The notes: generated from the sequence alone by a model not told the origin. Shown: positions 44,722-54,100, counted from the stretch's first letter. The stretch is DNA of 64,000 nucleotides from JAGRKR01 sp041397725 (GCA_041397725.1 JAWKVZ010000005.1:281195-345194); one strand, 5' to 3'. Translations and numbers: made by a program.

Positions 44722-46059
44722 TCACCGGCCGCGTCGCCAGCGGACCTTGCGCTTGCGCTTCATCTTGGCGCGCTTGGCGCCAATGGAGCTGCGGCGCAGC
44801 TTGCGGCCTTGGGCGTGCGGGCGCACCTTGAGACCGGCGAGCACGAGGCCCGGCGGCAGCACCCGGCTCCCGGCCACCAACGGCGTCTTGCCGCACGTCT
44901 TGGCGAACGCGAACGGCGTCGCCAGCGATACGCGATTGCCGTCGGGCAGGATGCGCAGCGTCTGGCGGAGCTGATGGGGCGCGACGCCTGAATTCTCGAC
45001 CACGCGATGGCCCGATCCGATGGCCACGAAGGTGGGGACGAAGCCTGCTCCGGTCACCTCCGCCTTGCCGCCGGGCCGTCGCGCCAGCTCGAGCGTGGCG
45101 ATGATGCCGGCCCGCTGCATGGGCTGGCGCTGGTTGGAGATGAAATTCCCGGTGGAATAGACGATGAGGCCTTCGCGTCCGTCCGGGGCGACGTGGCGCT
45201 CCCACGGCTGGACCACGTGCGGGTGCGTGCCGATGACCGCGGCGGCGCCTGCATCGACGAGCTCGCGGGCGAGGGCCCGATCCTTGAGCGTGGGACTATG
45301 GCTGTTCTCGATGCCCCAGTGCGGTGTCACGATGACGGCATCGATCCTGGGGTCGGCGCGCAGCCGTGCCAGCTCGGCCAGAACCTCGTCCTTCTGGCGA
45401 TGGCAGAACAGCACCTGCCGGTGGCGATCCGGCAGGCCGTTGGTCGAATAGGTGCAGGCCAGCCAGGCGATGCGCCAGCCCTTGGTCTGCGTGACCGTGC
45501 TCCAGGGGGACTCGTGCTCGCCGCGCCTGCGGGTGCCGGTGAATGCGAGGCCGCGCCGGCGCAGGTTGTCGACCGTGCGATCGACGCCCAGGGCGCCGCG
45601 GTCGAGGGCATGGTTGTTGGCGGTCGAGATGACCTTGAAGCCGCTCGCCTTGAGGTCGTCGAGGACGGAGGGATGATAGTTGAACGACAGCGTCGGCAGC
45701 ATGTAGCCGTAAACCCGCATGTCGAGGCGGCGGCCGGGATCGCGCACCGGTCTGCCGAAGGCGGAGACGCCATCGGCCGCGGGACCCTCGAGATTGCCAT
45801 AGGCGAGATCGGCGCGCTTCAGCACCGAGGCGACGGGCGCCCACATCCTCGCGAAGCTGCCGCGCCGCTGAAAAGCCTGTGCCAGAAGCTGCTTGTGGAA
45901 CAGCAGGTCGCCGACGGCGGCGATGGTCAGTCGATCGCCCGGCCGGCAGGCGTCACGGAAGACGATGGTCCTCGCAGCGGCGCTCTGCGCCCCAAGCGGC
46001 AGGGCGCATGCGAGCAGCAGCAGCCAACGGCCGGCACGACGCAGAACTGACGAGGGCAT
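44722..46059 (-). CDS. CapA family protein with polybasic C-terminus
   Basis: Member of the CapA/PgsA metallophosphatase-like family (poly-gamma-glutamate synthesis group). Signal peptide MPSSVLRRAGRWLLLLACAL then AVGDLLFHKQL, YGNLEGP, ISTANNHALDRG, VTPHWGIENSH and IGTHPHVVQPWE, the metal-binding pattern. 445 residues. The last 35 residues contain 18 Lys or Arg, which may bind anionic polymer or nucleic acid. No capB/capC partner is nearby, so the family role in polyglutamate is not assumed. The 181-bp upstream gap is AT-rich and likely holds its promoter. Confidence 0.85.
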   Translation of the reverse strand: MPSSVLRRAGRWLLLLACALPLGAQSAAARTIVFRDACRPGDRLTIAAVGDLLFHKQLLAQAFQRRGSFARMWAPVASVLKRADLAYGNLEGPAADGVSAFGRPVRDPGRRLDMRVYGYMLPTLSFNYHPSVLDDLKASGFKVISTANNHALDRGALGVDRTVDNLRRRGLAFTGTRRRGEHESPWSTVTQTKGWRIAWLACTYSTNGLPDRHRQVLFCHRQKDEVLAELARLRADPRIDAVIVTPHWGIENSHSPTLKDRALARELVDAGAAAVIGTHPHVVQPWERHVAPDGREGLIVYSTGNFISNQRQPMQRAGIIATLELARRPGGKAEVTGAGFVPTFVAIGSGHRVVENSGVAPHQLRQTLRILPDGNRVSLATPFAFAKTCGKTPLVAGSRVLPPGLVLAGLKVRPHAQGRKLRRSSIGAKRAKMKRKRKVRWRRGR

Positions 46060-46240
46060 CTCGGGTGCTGACGGCTAGATGGTGAAGGCTTCTCCTGGGG
46101 AGCGCCGCCCGTGATCCCTCCCGGTACGCAAGCGTCGCCCCCTCGAGCCCGATCAGCATATCAACCCAGGGTGGGGCCGGTAAGTCAGAATTGGCGAAAA
46201 AGATAGCAGTTATAATGCCATGGTGCCATTTTCACACACT

Positions 46241-46963
46241 TTAATTGAGGTGTGCAGAGATCAATTTCCTGGCGTCCTCGCTGTCCCACTCGGCCGGACC
46301 CGTGAGACGGCCGATCTCCCGCCCCTCCTTGTCGATCAGGATTGTCGTCGGCATGCCAGCCGCCTTGAGCGCGGTGCCCAGGCGGGCCGTCGGGTCGTTG
46401 TAGAGTGCGAGGGCGTCGACTTTGGTGTCCTTGAGGAACTTCCTGGCACGGTCCGCGCCGTTGCGGTCGAGGCTCAGGGCGACGACATCGAACTTATCCG
46501 AGCCCAGCTCCCGCTTGAGGCGGTCGAGTGACGGCATTTCCTTGCGGCAGGGGCCGCACCAGGTGGCCCAGAGGTTGAGCAGAACGACCTTGCCTTTCCA
46601 GGCCTTGAGCGTCGTCGGCTTGCCCGCACCGTCGTTGAAGGCGATGTCCGGCAGAGCCTCCGGCGCGCGCTTGAAGACGAACAGCGCCATGTGGCCCTGC
46701 GCCAGCGGATTCGAGCTGGCGGGCGTCGGCGCGGCACGGCTTTCGCGGGTGATGGCCGGTGTGGCGCTCGGCTCGGCCGGCGTTGCCGGCGGCGCGCCGG
46801 TGGGGGCGCTCGCCACCTCGAGCCGCCCTGCCTTGGTGCGAACGGCGTTGTCACCGGTGCCCAGCGTCGCGTATACCGCCAGGAAACCCGCCAGTGCCGC
46901 CACGAGGCCGGCCGCGACATAAACGAGCGGTGTCGTGGTCTTAGAGGCATCGCGCTTGCTCAT
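46241..46963 (-). CDS. tlpA: TlpA family thiol-disulfide oxidoreductase
   Basis: Membrane-anchored periplasmic thioredoxin-like reductant used in cytochrome oxidase assembly. N-terminal anchor at residues ~12-34 (PLVYVAAGLVAALAGFLAVY), an Ala/Pro/Thr-rich linker, and the thioredoxin domain from ~105 with the WCGPC active site (Cys136, Cys139) and the cis-Pro in AGMPTTILID. 240 residues from the ATG at 46963. Divergent from argH, the usual place in Hyphomicrobiales. Confidence 0.92.
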   Translation of the reverse strand: MSKRDASKTTTPLVYVAAGLVAALAGFLAVYATLGTGDNAVRTKAGRLEVASAPTGAPPATPAEPSATPAITRESRAAPTPASSNPLAQGHMALFVFKRAPEALPDIAFNDGAGKPTTLKAWKGKVVLLNLWATWCGPCRKEMPSLDRLKRELGSDKFDVVALSLDRNGADRARKFLKDTKVDALALYNDPTARLGTALKAAGMPTTILIDKEGREIGRLTGPAEWDSEDARKLISAHLN

Positions 46964-47001
46964 GGCTCGTTCTTCTTCCTCAGAATTCGGATCGGTTGGT
47001 C

Positions 47002-48411
47002 GTGACGGACAAGACAGCAAACAAGATGTGGGGTGGCCGGTTCAAGATGTCACCGGCGCGCATCATGGAGGAGATCAACGCCTCCATCGCGTTCGACCAG
47101 CGGCTGGCCCCGCAGGACATCCGCGGCTCGAAGGCTCATGCCGCGATGCTGGCCGCGCAGGGCATCATCAGCCGGGAGGATGCCCGCAAGATCGGGCAAG
47201 GTCTAGACACGATCCTGTCAGAGATCGAGCGCGGCGAATTCACGTTCTCCCGCGCGCTGGAAGACGTGCACATGAACGTCGAGCAGCGCCTGAGCGAGCT
47301 GGTCGGTGAGCCGGCCGGCCGGCTCCACACCGCGCGCTCGCGCAACGATCAGGTCGCGACCGACTTCCGGCTGTTCGTGCGCGATTGGATCGATGGCTGT
47401 GATGCAGGGCTGGCGGCGCTGCAACTGGCCCTCGCCCGCAAGGCGGAGGCCCACCATGCCACCGTGATGCCGGGCTTCACGCATTTGCAGCCGGCCCAGC
47501 CCGTCACCTTCGGGCATCATTGCCTAGCCTACGTGGAGATGCTCGGGCGCGATCGCGGGCGCCTTGCCGACGCCCGCCGCCGGCTCAACGAGTGCCCGCT
47601 CGGCTCGGCTGCGCTGGCCGGCACCTCGTTTCCCATCGACCGGCACGCCACGGCCGCGGCGCTCGGCTTCGATCGCCCGACGGCAAATTCCCTGGATGGC
47701 GTCTCCGACCGCGATTTCGCGCTGGAGACGCTGGCAGCCGCCACCATCACCGCCTTGCACCTGTCGCGCCTCGCGGAGGAGATCGTCATCTGGATGACCC
47801 CGCAGTTCGGGTTCATCCGGCTCACGGACCGCTTCACGACCGGCTCTTCCATCATGCCGCAGAAGCGCAATCCCGATGCGGCGGAGCTGGTGCGCGCCAA
47901 GGTCGGCCGCATCGCCGCGGCCTTCCAGGGGCTGGCCATGGTCATGAAAGGCCTGCCGCTCGCCTATTCCAAGGACATGCAGGAGGACAAGGAGGCGGCC
48001 TTCGACGCGCTGGACAGCCTGAGCCTCGTGATCGCCGCCATGAGCGGGATGATCGAGGATCTCGAGCCGGACGCCGAGCGGATGCGCGCCGCGGCGGGCC
48101 GCGGCTACGCCAACGCCACCGATCTCGCCGACTGGCTGGTGCGCACGCTCAAGCTGCCGTTCCGCGAGGCGCATCACGTGACCGGGCGCATCGTCGCGCT
48201 GGCGGAAGCGCGCGGTCTCGACCTCGAAGCCCTGCCGCTCGCCGTCATGCAGCAGGCCGATTCGCGCATTACGGAGGATGTCTTCTCCGTGCTCGGTCTC
48301 GACGCCTCCGTCCGAAGCCGACGAAGCTATGGGGGAACTGCGCCACAGAACGTGCGAAAAATGGCCCGGCAATGGCTCAAGCGTCTGGAAAAGGCCGCCA
48401 TGAAAGGGTAA
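47002..48411 (+). CDS. argH: Argininosuccinate lyase
   Basis: Last step of arginine synthesis, splitting argininosuccinate into arginine and fumarate. MWGGRFKMSP N-terminus, HTARSRNDQVATDFRLF, TVMPGFTHLQPAQPV and the superfamily signature GSSIMPQKRNPDAAE with the catalytic serine loop. About 469 residues from the GTG at 47002; a TTG two codons upstream is also possible. First gene of the argH-lptM-lysA group. Confidence 0.95.
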   Translation: MTDKTANKMWGGRFKMSPARIMEEINASIAFDQRLAPQDIRGSKAHAAMLAAQGIISREDARKIGQGLDTILSEIERGEFTFSRALEDVHMNVEQRLSELVGEPAGRLHTARSRNDQVATDFRLFVRDWIDGCDAGLAALQLALARKAEAHHATVMPGFTHLQPAQPVTFGHHCLAYVEMLGRDRGRLADARRRLNECPLGSAALAGTSFPIDRHATAAALGFDRPTANSLDGVSDRDFALETLAAATITALHLSRLAEEIVIWMTPQFGFIRLTDRFTTGSSIMPQKRNPDAAELVRAKVGRIAAAFQGLAMVMKGLPLAYSKDMQEDKEAAFDALDSLSLVIAAMSGMIEDLEPDAERMRAAAGRGYANATDLADWLVRTLKLPFREAHHVTGRIVALAEARGLDLEALPLAVMQQADSRITEDVFSVLGLDASVRSRRSYGGTAPQNVRKMARQWLKRLEKAAMKG

Positions 48412-48454
48412 GAGGCTGAAATGCCTCGCGGCCCCGGGTGTGGAAGTTCGCTGT

Positions 48455-48483
48455 TTGCGGCGTGGCATGCAACGCTCTATCGT
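48455..48483 (+). promoter_or_regulatory. Candidate promoter before lptM-lysA
   Basis: TTGCGG (48455-48460), 17-bp spacer, TATCGT (48478-48483), ending 40 bp before the lptM ATG. Could allow lptM-lysA expression independent of argH. Boxes are only moderate matches. Confidence 0.35.
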
Positions 48484-48522
48484 GAAGGGCGGCCGGGGTG
48501 AGATTTCGGGTGGGCAACGGGA

Positions 48523-48732
48523 ATGCGTAGCGGCTTGAGCCTTAGGATCTTGGCGGCATTGCTGGCGTTGACGCTGGCGGGCTGCGGCGTTCGCGGCTCG
48601 CTCGACCTTCCCCCGGAGGCCAAGGCGCAGCGCGAAGCCGACAAGCGCGCGGCGGATGCGGCCAAGAAAAGTGGCACGCCGGCTGCCCCGAGGCCTCACG
48701 AGCCCTTCATCCTCGACGGGCTTCTGCGTTAA
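48523..48732 (+). CDS. lptM: Small lipoprotein LptM (YifL-like)
   Basis: 69 residues: a hydrophobic signal, lipobox LAGC near residue 22, the short conserved GVRGSLDLPPEA stretch and a charged disordered tail. This matches LptM/YifL, which in E. coli promotes oxidative maturation of the LptD lipopolysaccharide translocon. Its place just before lysA is conserved across proteobacteria. Ends in DGLLR. Confidence 0.87.
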   Translation: MRSGLSLRILAALLALTLAGCGVRGSLDLPPEAKAQREADKRAADAAKKSGTPAAPRPHEPFILDGLLR

Positions 48733-48772
48733 GATCGCCGCCGATCCGAGGCGACCCTGAGTTTCCAGCAGA

Positions 48773-50053
48773 ATGCATCACTTCAGCTATCGCGCGGGCG
48801 TCCTGCATGCAGAAGGCGTTAGCCTCGCGCGGCTGGCCGATGCCGTGGGCACACCGTTCTATTGCTATTCCACCGCCACGCTCGAGCGGCACTATCGCGT
48901 GCTGGCGCAGGCCTTTCGCGGCATGGACGCGACGATCTGCTTCGCGCTCAAGGCGAATTCCAACCAGTCCGTCATACGCACCCTGGCGCGGCTCGGCGCC
49001 GGCATGGACGTCGTGTCGGAGGGCGAGTTGCGCCGTGCGCTGGCGGCGGGTGTGCCGCCCGAGCGCATCGTGTTCGCGGGCGTCGGCAAGACCGCGGGCG
49101 AGATGGCGTTCGCGCTCCAGCACGGCATCTCGACGTTCAATGTCGAATCCGAGCCCGAGATCGAGCTCCTGAGCGAAACGGCGGCGGGCCTCGGTCGCGT
49201 GGCGCGCATCGCCATTCGCGTCAACCCGGACGTGGACCCCCGCACGCACGCCAAGATTTCGACCGGCAAGGCGGAGAACAAGTTCGGCGTGCCGTACGAC
49301 AGGGCGCCCGCGCTTTACCAAGAGGCCGCTCGCCTGCCGGGCGTCAGGATTGCCGGCATCCACATGCATATCGGCAGCCAGATCACCGGCCTGGAACCGT
49401 TCCGGGATGCGTTCCGCCTGATGCGGGACCTCGTCGTCCACCTGCGGCGGGAAGGCCACGATATCGAGCATCTGGACATCGGTGGCGGACTGGGCGTGCC
49501 CTACAGGCCGGAGGAGCCCGAGCCGCCCCACCCGGACGCCTACGCCGCCGTCGTCAAGGCGGCGCTCGGCGACCTCGGCTGCCGCCTCTACCTCGAGCCC
49601 GGCCGCATGATCGTCGGCAACGCCGGCGTGCTGGTCACACGCGTGATCTACGTGAAGGAGGCCGCCGCCAAGTCGTTCGTTATCGTCGATGCGGCGATGA
49701 ACGACCTCATGCGGCCGACGCTATACGAGGCCTTCCACGAGATCAGGCCGGTCGACGAGTCCGTCACGGTCTCCGGCGAGCGGCTGGTGGATGTGGTCGG
49801 GCCGGTCTGCGAGACCGGCGATTTCCTGGCCCAGGACCGGATGTTGCCGCCCGTCAGGCGGGGCGATCTGCTCGCGGTCATGACCGCGGGAGCCTATGGC
49901 GCGACCATGTCGTCGACCTACAACTCCAGGCTGTTGATTCCCGAGGTGCTCGTGAAGGACGAAACGTTCGCGGTCGTGCGGCCGCGGCCGTCCTACGAGG
50001 AGCTGATCGGCGGGGACAGGATCGCGCCCTGGCTCGCTGGCGAGGCCACCTGA
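48773..50053 (+). CDS. lysA: Diaminopimelate decarboxylase
   Basis: PLP fold-type III enzyme making lysine from meso-diaminopimelate. PLP lysine in CFALKANSNQ (Lys60), HMHIGSQITGLEPF, DIGGGLGVPY for the PLP phosphate, EPGRMIVGNAG, and the C-terminal VGPVCETGDFLAQDR carrying the catalytic Cys. 426 residues. Follows lptM by 40 bp. Confidence 0.95.
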   Translation: MHHFSYRAGVLHAEGVSLARLADAVGTPFYCYSTATLERHYRVLAQAFRGMDATICFALKANSNQSVIRTLARLGAGMDVVSEGELRRALAAGVPPERIVFAGVGKTAGEMAFALQHGISTFNVESEPEIELLSETAAGLGRVARIAIRVNPDVDPRTHAKISTGKAENKFGVPYDRAPALYQEAARLPGVRIAGIHMHIGSQITGLEPFRDAFRLMRDLVVHLRREGHDIEHLDIGGGLGVPYRPEEPEPPHPDAYAAVVKAALGDLGCRLYLEPGRMIVGNAGVLVTRVIYVKEAAAKSFVIVDAAMNDLMRPTLYEAFHEIRPVDESVTVSGERLVDVVGPVCETGDFLAQDRMLPPVRRGDLLAVMTAGAYGATMSSTYNSRLLIPEVLVKDETFAVVRPRPSYEELIGGDRIAPWLAGEAT

Positions 50054-50246
50054 GGCCGCCTGCCTCGCCACGGCCATTTTCGCCTACCACTCTTGCACCC
50101 GCAACGTGTGTCGTGACAGCATGTCTGGTACGTCCGGAGTGCCGGCGCGAACCAGTTGGCGCGCTGGTCCGATCTCGGACGGCCTCGAAAGCTCGCCGAA
50201 ATTTTTGTGAAGAGCACGGTCATAGCGGCCATGTTAGAGTGACCCT

Positions 50247-52892
50247 ATGGAAGCACAGCCAATGCAGCGCACGCCTTTGAGCCGCGCCCTGGAGCGCAAG
50301 GTCCGGCTGAGCCGGGTTGCCCTCTATCTGGAGCGCCTGTGGCTACGACTGTGGTTGATCCTGGGGCTGGCGGGCCTGTTCCTGGCTCTGTCGCTGGCCG
50401 GGGTGTGGCCGCTCATGCCGGAGCTGGCGCACAAGGCTGCGATCGGGCTGTTCGGGCTGGCGGCGCTTGTGGCGCTGTTCCTGGTCGCCAGGGTGCCCTG
50501 GCCGTCGCGCGATGAAGGGTTGCGCCGGCTCGAGCTGTCGTCGGGCGTGCAGCACCGGCCGGCCACCTCCTACGAGGACCAGATCGCGCTCGGAACGGAC
50601 GATCCCGTGGCCAAGCGCCTGTGGGAGGTGCACCGGACCCGTCTCGAGGCGCTGTTCGAGCGTCTGAAGATCGCCGGTCCGCAGCCGCGCGTCGACAAGC
50701 GCGATCCGTTCGCCTTGCGGGCCGTGCTGATGCTGGCCGTCGTCCTTGCCTACGTGGTGGTCGGGGATCGGGCCTATGATCGGCTGGTTTCCGCCTTCCG
50801 CTTCGGGGCCCCGCCGGTGTCGATCGAAGCCCGGCTCGACGCCTGGGTGACGCCGCCGGTCTACACCGGCATACCGCCGATCATGCTTGCCGACGGTGGC
50901 AAGCCTCTCGGAACGCCGGCCGAGGCCGGCGAGCAGAAGCCGGACGTGCAGGTTCCCGAGCACAGCCAATTAATTGTGCGCGCCAGCGGCGTTCGTGGCG
51001 ACCGGCTTGTCGTCGAGACGCTCGTCGAGGGCGCGAGCGAGCCGACGCGCCATGACATCGCCAGCACGAAGGCCAAGGACGGCAAGGAGAAGAAGACCGG
51101 CGTCACCGGCACCGACGCTCTCGTCGAGGCTCGGCTGGAGCTCAGGAAGACACAGGTCGTGCGGCTCCTGGACGGCTCGCGTGAGCTGGCGAGCTGGCGG
51201 TTCCGCGTCACGCCCGATCGCGCCCCGCGCATCACGCTGACCAAGCCGCCCGAGACGACGCCCCGCGGCTCGCTGAAGCTCAGCTACAAGGTCGAGGACG
51301 ACTACGGCGTCGTCACGGCCGAGGCGCGCTTCGAGCGCGTCGATCCCGAGGTGCCGGAGGAGGCCGTCAAGGGCGAGCCGCGCTTTCCGCTCGAGCGTCC
51401 GCCCGTGCTGGCGCTCAAGCTGCCTCGTGCCAACGCCAAGGCCGGCGAGGCGACATCTTACCACGAGCTGATGTCGCATCCCTGGGCCGGCACCGCCGTG
51501 CGCATGACGCTCATCGCGCGCGATGCGGCGGGCAACATCGGCCGCAGCGAAGCCGTCGAGCTCGTGTTCCCGTCGCGCCGCTTCCGCAAGCCCTTCGCAC
51601 GGGCCGTCATCGAGCAGCGGCGCAGCCTCTACGACGATCCGCGCAACTGGCGCCGCGTCGTGCGCGCGCTCGATGCGCTGACGCTCGCGCCGGACCTGCA
51701 CATTTCCGATCGCCACGTCTACCTCGGGCTGCGGTCCGCGCGCTGGCGGCTCCAGTACAACCACCCGCGGGCTGGCATCAAGAGCACGATGGAGCAGCTC
51801 TGGCAGGTAGCTCTCCGGATCGAGGATGGCAATCTTTCCGAGGCGGAGCGCAGGCTGCGCGAGGCGCAGGAGAAGCTGGCCAAGGCGCTTGAGCGCGGCG
51901 CTACCGACGAGGAGATCAAGCGGCTCATGCAGGAGCTGCGCGAGGCGATGGCCAAGTTCATGCAACAGCTCGCGCGCAAGGGCATGGATGACCGTCAGGT
52001 GCCGCAAGGTCTCGGCCCGGACCAGATGGCCCAGCCCAAGGACCTCGATCAGATGTTGCGCAACATCGAGGAGCTGGCCCGCTCGGGCGCCCGCGATGCC
52101 GCGCAGCAGATGCTGAGCGAACTCAGGGATCTGCTCGAGCGGTTGCAGTCGGGGCGCATGGCGGATACGGGCCAGAGTCGCGAGATGATGCGCCAGATGA
52201 GCGAGTTTGGAGACCTCATCGGGCGTCAGCAGAAGCTGCTCGACGATACCTTCGGTGCGCAACGTCAGCAGCGCCAGCAGGGACAGGGACGCCAGGGCCA
52301 GAACCGTGAAGGCCAGAACCGCGGAGGCCAGCCGGGCCAGCGCGAAGGCCAGCAGCGTGGCCGGCAGGGCCAGCCGGGTGATGGCGAGTCCGGACGCCCC
52401 GGACAGCCCGGTCAGCAGGCGGGTCCACAGGACGGGCCTGGGCTTGGGCAGCGACAGGGAAACCTGCGTGGTCAGCTCGACCGGCTGATGGAAGGCATGC
52501 GCCGTTTCGGCATGCAGATGCCGCGTCAGCTCGACGAGGCGGGACGCGCCATGGCCGAGGCCGAGCGTGCGCTCAAGGAGGGGAACCTCGGCAAGGCCAC
52601 CCGCGATGAGCAGAGGGCGCTCGAGCAGCTTCGCAAGGGCGCGCAGTCGCTGGCGCAGCAGATGTTGAAGATGATGCCGTCACGGGTCGGCAACCGTGGT
52701 GGCGATCGCGATCCGCTCGATCGGCCGCAGCGTCACGAGGGGCCCGACATCGGCGCCCGCGTGCAGGTGCCGGACAAGCCGGACCGCCAGCGTGCGCGTG
52801 AGATCCTCGAAGAGTTGCGCAAGCGGCTCGGCGACATGACGCGGCCGCCCATTGAGCTCGAGTATCTGGAGCGGCTGCTGCGCCAGTTCTGA
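50247..52892 (+). CDS. TIGR02302 family (DUF4175) membrane protein
   Basis: 881 residues. Three hydrophobic segments near the N-terminus (residues ~32-52, ~60-82 and ~152-170), then a long beta-rich periplasmic region (RVTPDRAPRITLTKPPETTP) and a helical part with many Glu/Arg heptads (LREAQEKLAKALERG). A Gln/Gly/Arg-rich low-complexity stretch lies at ~670-740. The C-terminus ends with a conserved LEYLERLLRQF. The family is restricted to alphaproteobacteria and its function is unknown. Conserved position downstream of lysA, 193 bp away. Confidence 0.9.
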   Translation: MEAQPMQRTPLSRALERKVRLSRVALYLERLWLRLWLILGLAGLFLALSLAGVWPLMPELAHKAAIGLFGLAALVALFLVARVPWPSRDEGLRRLELSSGVQHRPATSYEDQIALGTDDPVAKRLWEVHRTRLEALFERLKIAGPQPRVDKRDPFALRAVLMLAVVLAYVVVGDRAYDRLVSAFRFGAPPVSIEARLDAWVTPPVYTGIPPIMLADGGKPLGTPAEAGEQKPDVQVPEHSQLIVRASGVRGDRLVVETLVEGASEPTRHDIASTKAKDGKEKKTGVTGTDALVEARLELRKTQVVRLLDGSRELASWRFRVTPDRAPRITLTKPPETTPRGSLKLSYKVEDDYGVVTAEARFERVDPEVPEEAVKGEPRFPLERPPVLALKLPRANAKAGEATSYHELMSHPWAGTAVRMTLIARDAAGNIGRSEAVELVFPSRRFRKPFARAVIEQRRSLYDDPRNWRRVVRALDALTLAPDLHISDRHVYLGLRSARWRLQYNHPRAGIKSTMEQLWQVALRIEDGNLSEAERRLREAQEKLAKALERGATDEEIKRLMQELREAMAKFMQQLARKGMDDRQVPQGLGPDQMAQPKDLDQMLRNIEELARSGARDAAQQMLSELRDLLERLQSGRMADTGQSREMMRQMSEFGDLIGRQQKLLDDTFGAQRQQRQQGQGRQGQNREGQNRGGQPGQREGQQRGRQGQPGDGESGRPGQPGQQAGPQDGPGLGQRQGNLRGQLDRLMEGMRRFGMQMPRQLDEAGRAMAEAERALKEGNLGKATRDEQRALEQLRKGAQSLAQQMLKMMPSRVGNRGGDRDPLDRPQRHEGPDIGARVQVPDKPDRQRAREILEELRKRLGDMTRPPIELEYLERLLRQF

Positions 52893-52946
52893 GCCAGGCG
52901 CAGCGGCAGCGTCCGGACGGGAGATCCGACGACTTCAGACGTGATT

Positions 52947-52968
52947 ACGGGGGCCGTCAGGCCCCCGT
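52947..52968. terminator. Bidirectional hairpin between convergent operons
   Basis: Perfect 8-bp stem ACGGGGGC / GCCCCCGT with a 6-nt loop, between the TIGR02302 stop (+) and the nitrile hydratase alpha stop (-). Marks the left border of the 53-64 kb locus. Confidence 0.72.
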
Positions 52969-53023
52969 CGCCGTTTGATGGTTGGCCCGGCAGCTCAAAG
53001 CGAGCGGGCGAGGCCCAGCTCGA

Positions 53024-53704
53024 TCAGGCTTTCGCGGGTGAGCGGGCGAGTGCCGTGCCAATCATGCTGTCGCGCGTGACGAGCGCGGCCAGCTCCGCCT
53101 CGCTCATCGCCTCGGTGCCCTCCGGCCGACGGGGTAGCACGAGGTAGCGGCAGTCGGCCGTGCTGTCGAGCACACGCACCTCGACATCATCGGGCAAATG
53201 CGTGCCGAACTCGGCCAGCACTGCGCGTGGCTCGCGCACGGTCCGCGCGCGGTACTCGCGCGACTTGTACCAGAGCGGCGGAATGCCGATGAGCGCCCGC
53301 GGATAGCAGGAACAGAGCGTGCAGACCACCATGTGGTGGACGTCCGCGGTGTTCTCCACCACGACCAGCTTGAGACCGTCGAAGGGATGTCCCAACTCCG
53401 CGACGCCGGCATTGCCATCCGCCAGCAGGCGGGCCTTGTAGGCCGGGTCCACCCAGGCGCGGGCCACGATCTTGGCGCCGTTCTCGGGCGTCCTGCCCTC
53501 GTAATCCTCGATCTTTTCCTGAATTTCCCGCGCCGTCAGGATGCCCTTGTCGATGAGCAGCTCACGCAGCGCCACCTCCATGAACTCCCAGTCCTCCGAT
53601 GGCTCCTTGATGTCGGGCTGGAAGGGGCTATGGCCGTGGCTGTGGCCGTGATCATGGTCGTGGTGATGACCGTGCTCGTGCTCATGCTCGTGTTCGCTGC
53701 TCAC
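53024..53704 (-). CDS. Nitrile hydratase-type alpha subunit with histidine-rich head
   Basis: Metal-binding catalytic subunit of the nitrile hydratase/thiocyanate hydrolase family. The metal claw is VVCTLCSCYP (Cys128, Cys131, Cys133); Thr between the first Cys and Leu is the cobalt-type signature (Ser in iron types). IPPLWYKSREYRARTVREPR follows as in the family. Residues 1-25 contain 12 His in alternation with Glu, Asp, Gly, a likely metal-binding extension absent from ordinary alpha subunits. Claw is followed by Arg (CYPR), where Trp is usual. 226 residues from a GTG with AGGAGAG upstream. Last gene of the leftward operon. Confidence 0.88.
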   Translation of the reverse strand: MSSEHEHEHEHGHHHDHDHGHSHGHSPFQPDIKEPSEDWEFMEVALRELLIDKGILTAREIQEKIEDYEGRTPENGAKIVARAWVDPAYKARLLADGNAGVAELGHPFDGLKLVVVENTADVHHMVVCTLCSCYPRALIGIPPLWYKSREYRARTVREPRAVLAEFGTHLPDDVEVRVLDSTADCRYLVLPRRPEGTEAMSEAELAALVTRDSMIGTALARSPAKA

Positions 53705-53755
53705 GCTTCGCTCTCCTGCTCGCTCTTCAGCCGTATCCAGGGCGACCGGTCCGGC

Positions 53756-54043
53756 TCAGATCGGCTCCAACCAGTGCTCATAAAGATCGGCGGTGACGGT
53801 ATCGCGCGGGGCATACTTGCCGTCCCCGCCCCAGACCTCGTCCATGGTGAAGACGACCTGATAGAGCGCGAGCTCCGGCAGGCCGTGCATGCCGTAGGCG
53901 AGCCGCTCGGGATTGGGGAAATGTCCGAGTAGCCGCACGATGCGACCCGTGTGGCCGCGCAGATAGAGCGGCGTGCGGATGTGGCCCGGTGGCGAGGCCG
54001 CCGCGACCCGCACGGTATCCCCGATCTTGAAGCGTTCGCTCAT
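53756..54043 (-). CDS. Nitrile hydratase-type beta subunit, C-terminal half as separate gene
   Basis: 95 residues matching only the SH3-like C-terminal domain of nitrile hydratase beta: FKIGDTVRVAAASPPGHIRTP, YLRGHTGRIVRLLGHFPNPE, YQVVFTMDEVWG and a closing DLYEHWLEPI. It has its own ATG and a separate upstream gene for the N-terminal half, as in the three-subunit thiocyanate hydrolase and toyocamycin nitrile hydratase. 51 bp upstream of the alpha subunit gene, same strand. Confidence 0.85.
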   Translation of the reverse strand: MSERFKIGDTVRVAAASPPGHIRTPLYLRGHTGRIVRLLGHFPNPERLAYGMHGLPELALYQVVFTMDEVWGGDGKYAPRDTVTADLYEHWLEPI

Positions 54044-54100
54044 TTTCGGCGTCCTGTCCGTTGCTCCTGGCCGGCCCGAGCCGACACCTCGCGGCGCATC

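Noticed and set aside
52256..52460. Repetitive GC-rich stretch considered as a repeat array or CRISPR
   Set aside because: No regular repeat-spacer period; it is an in-frame Gln/Gly-rich part of the TIGR02302 gene.
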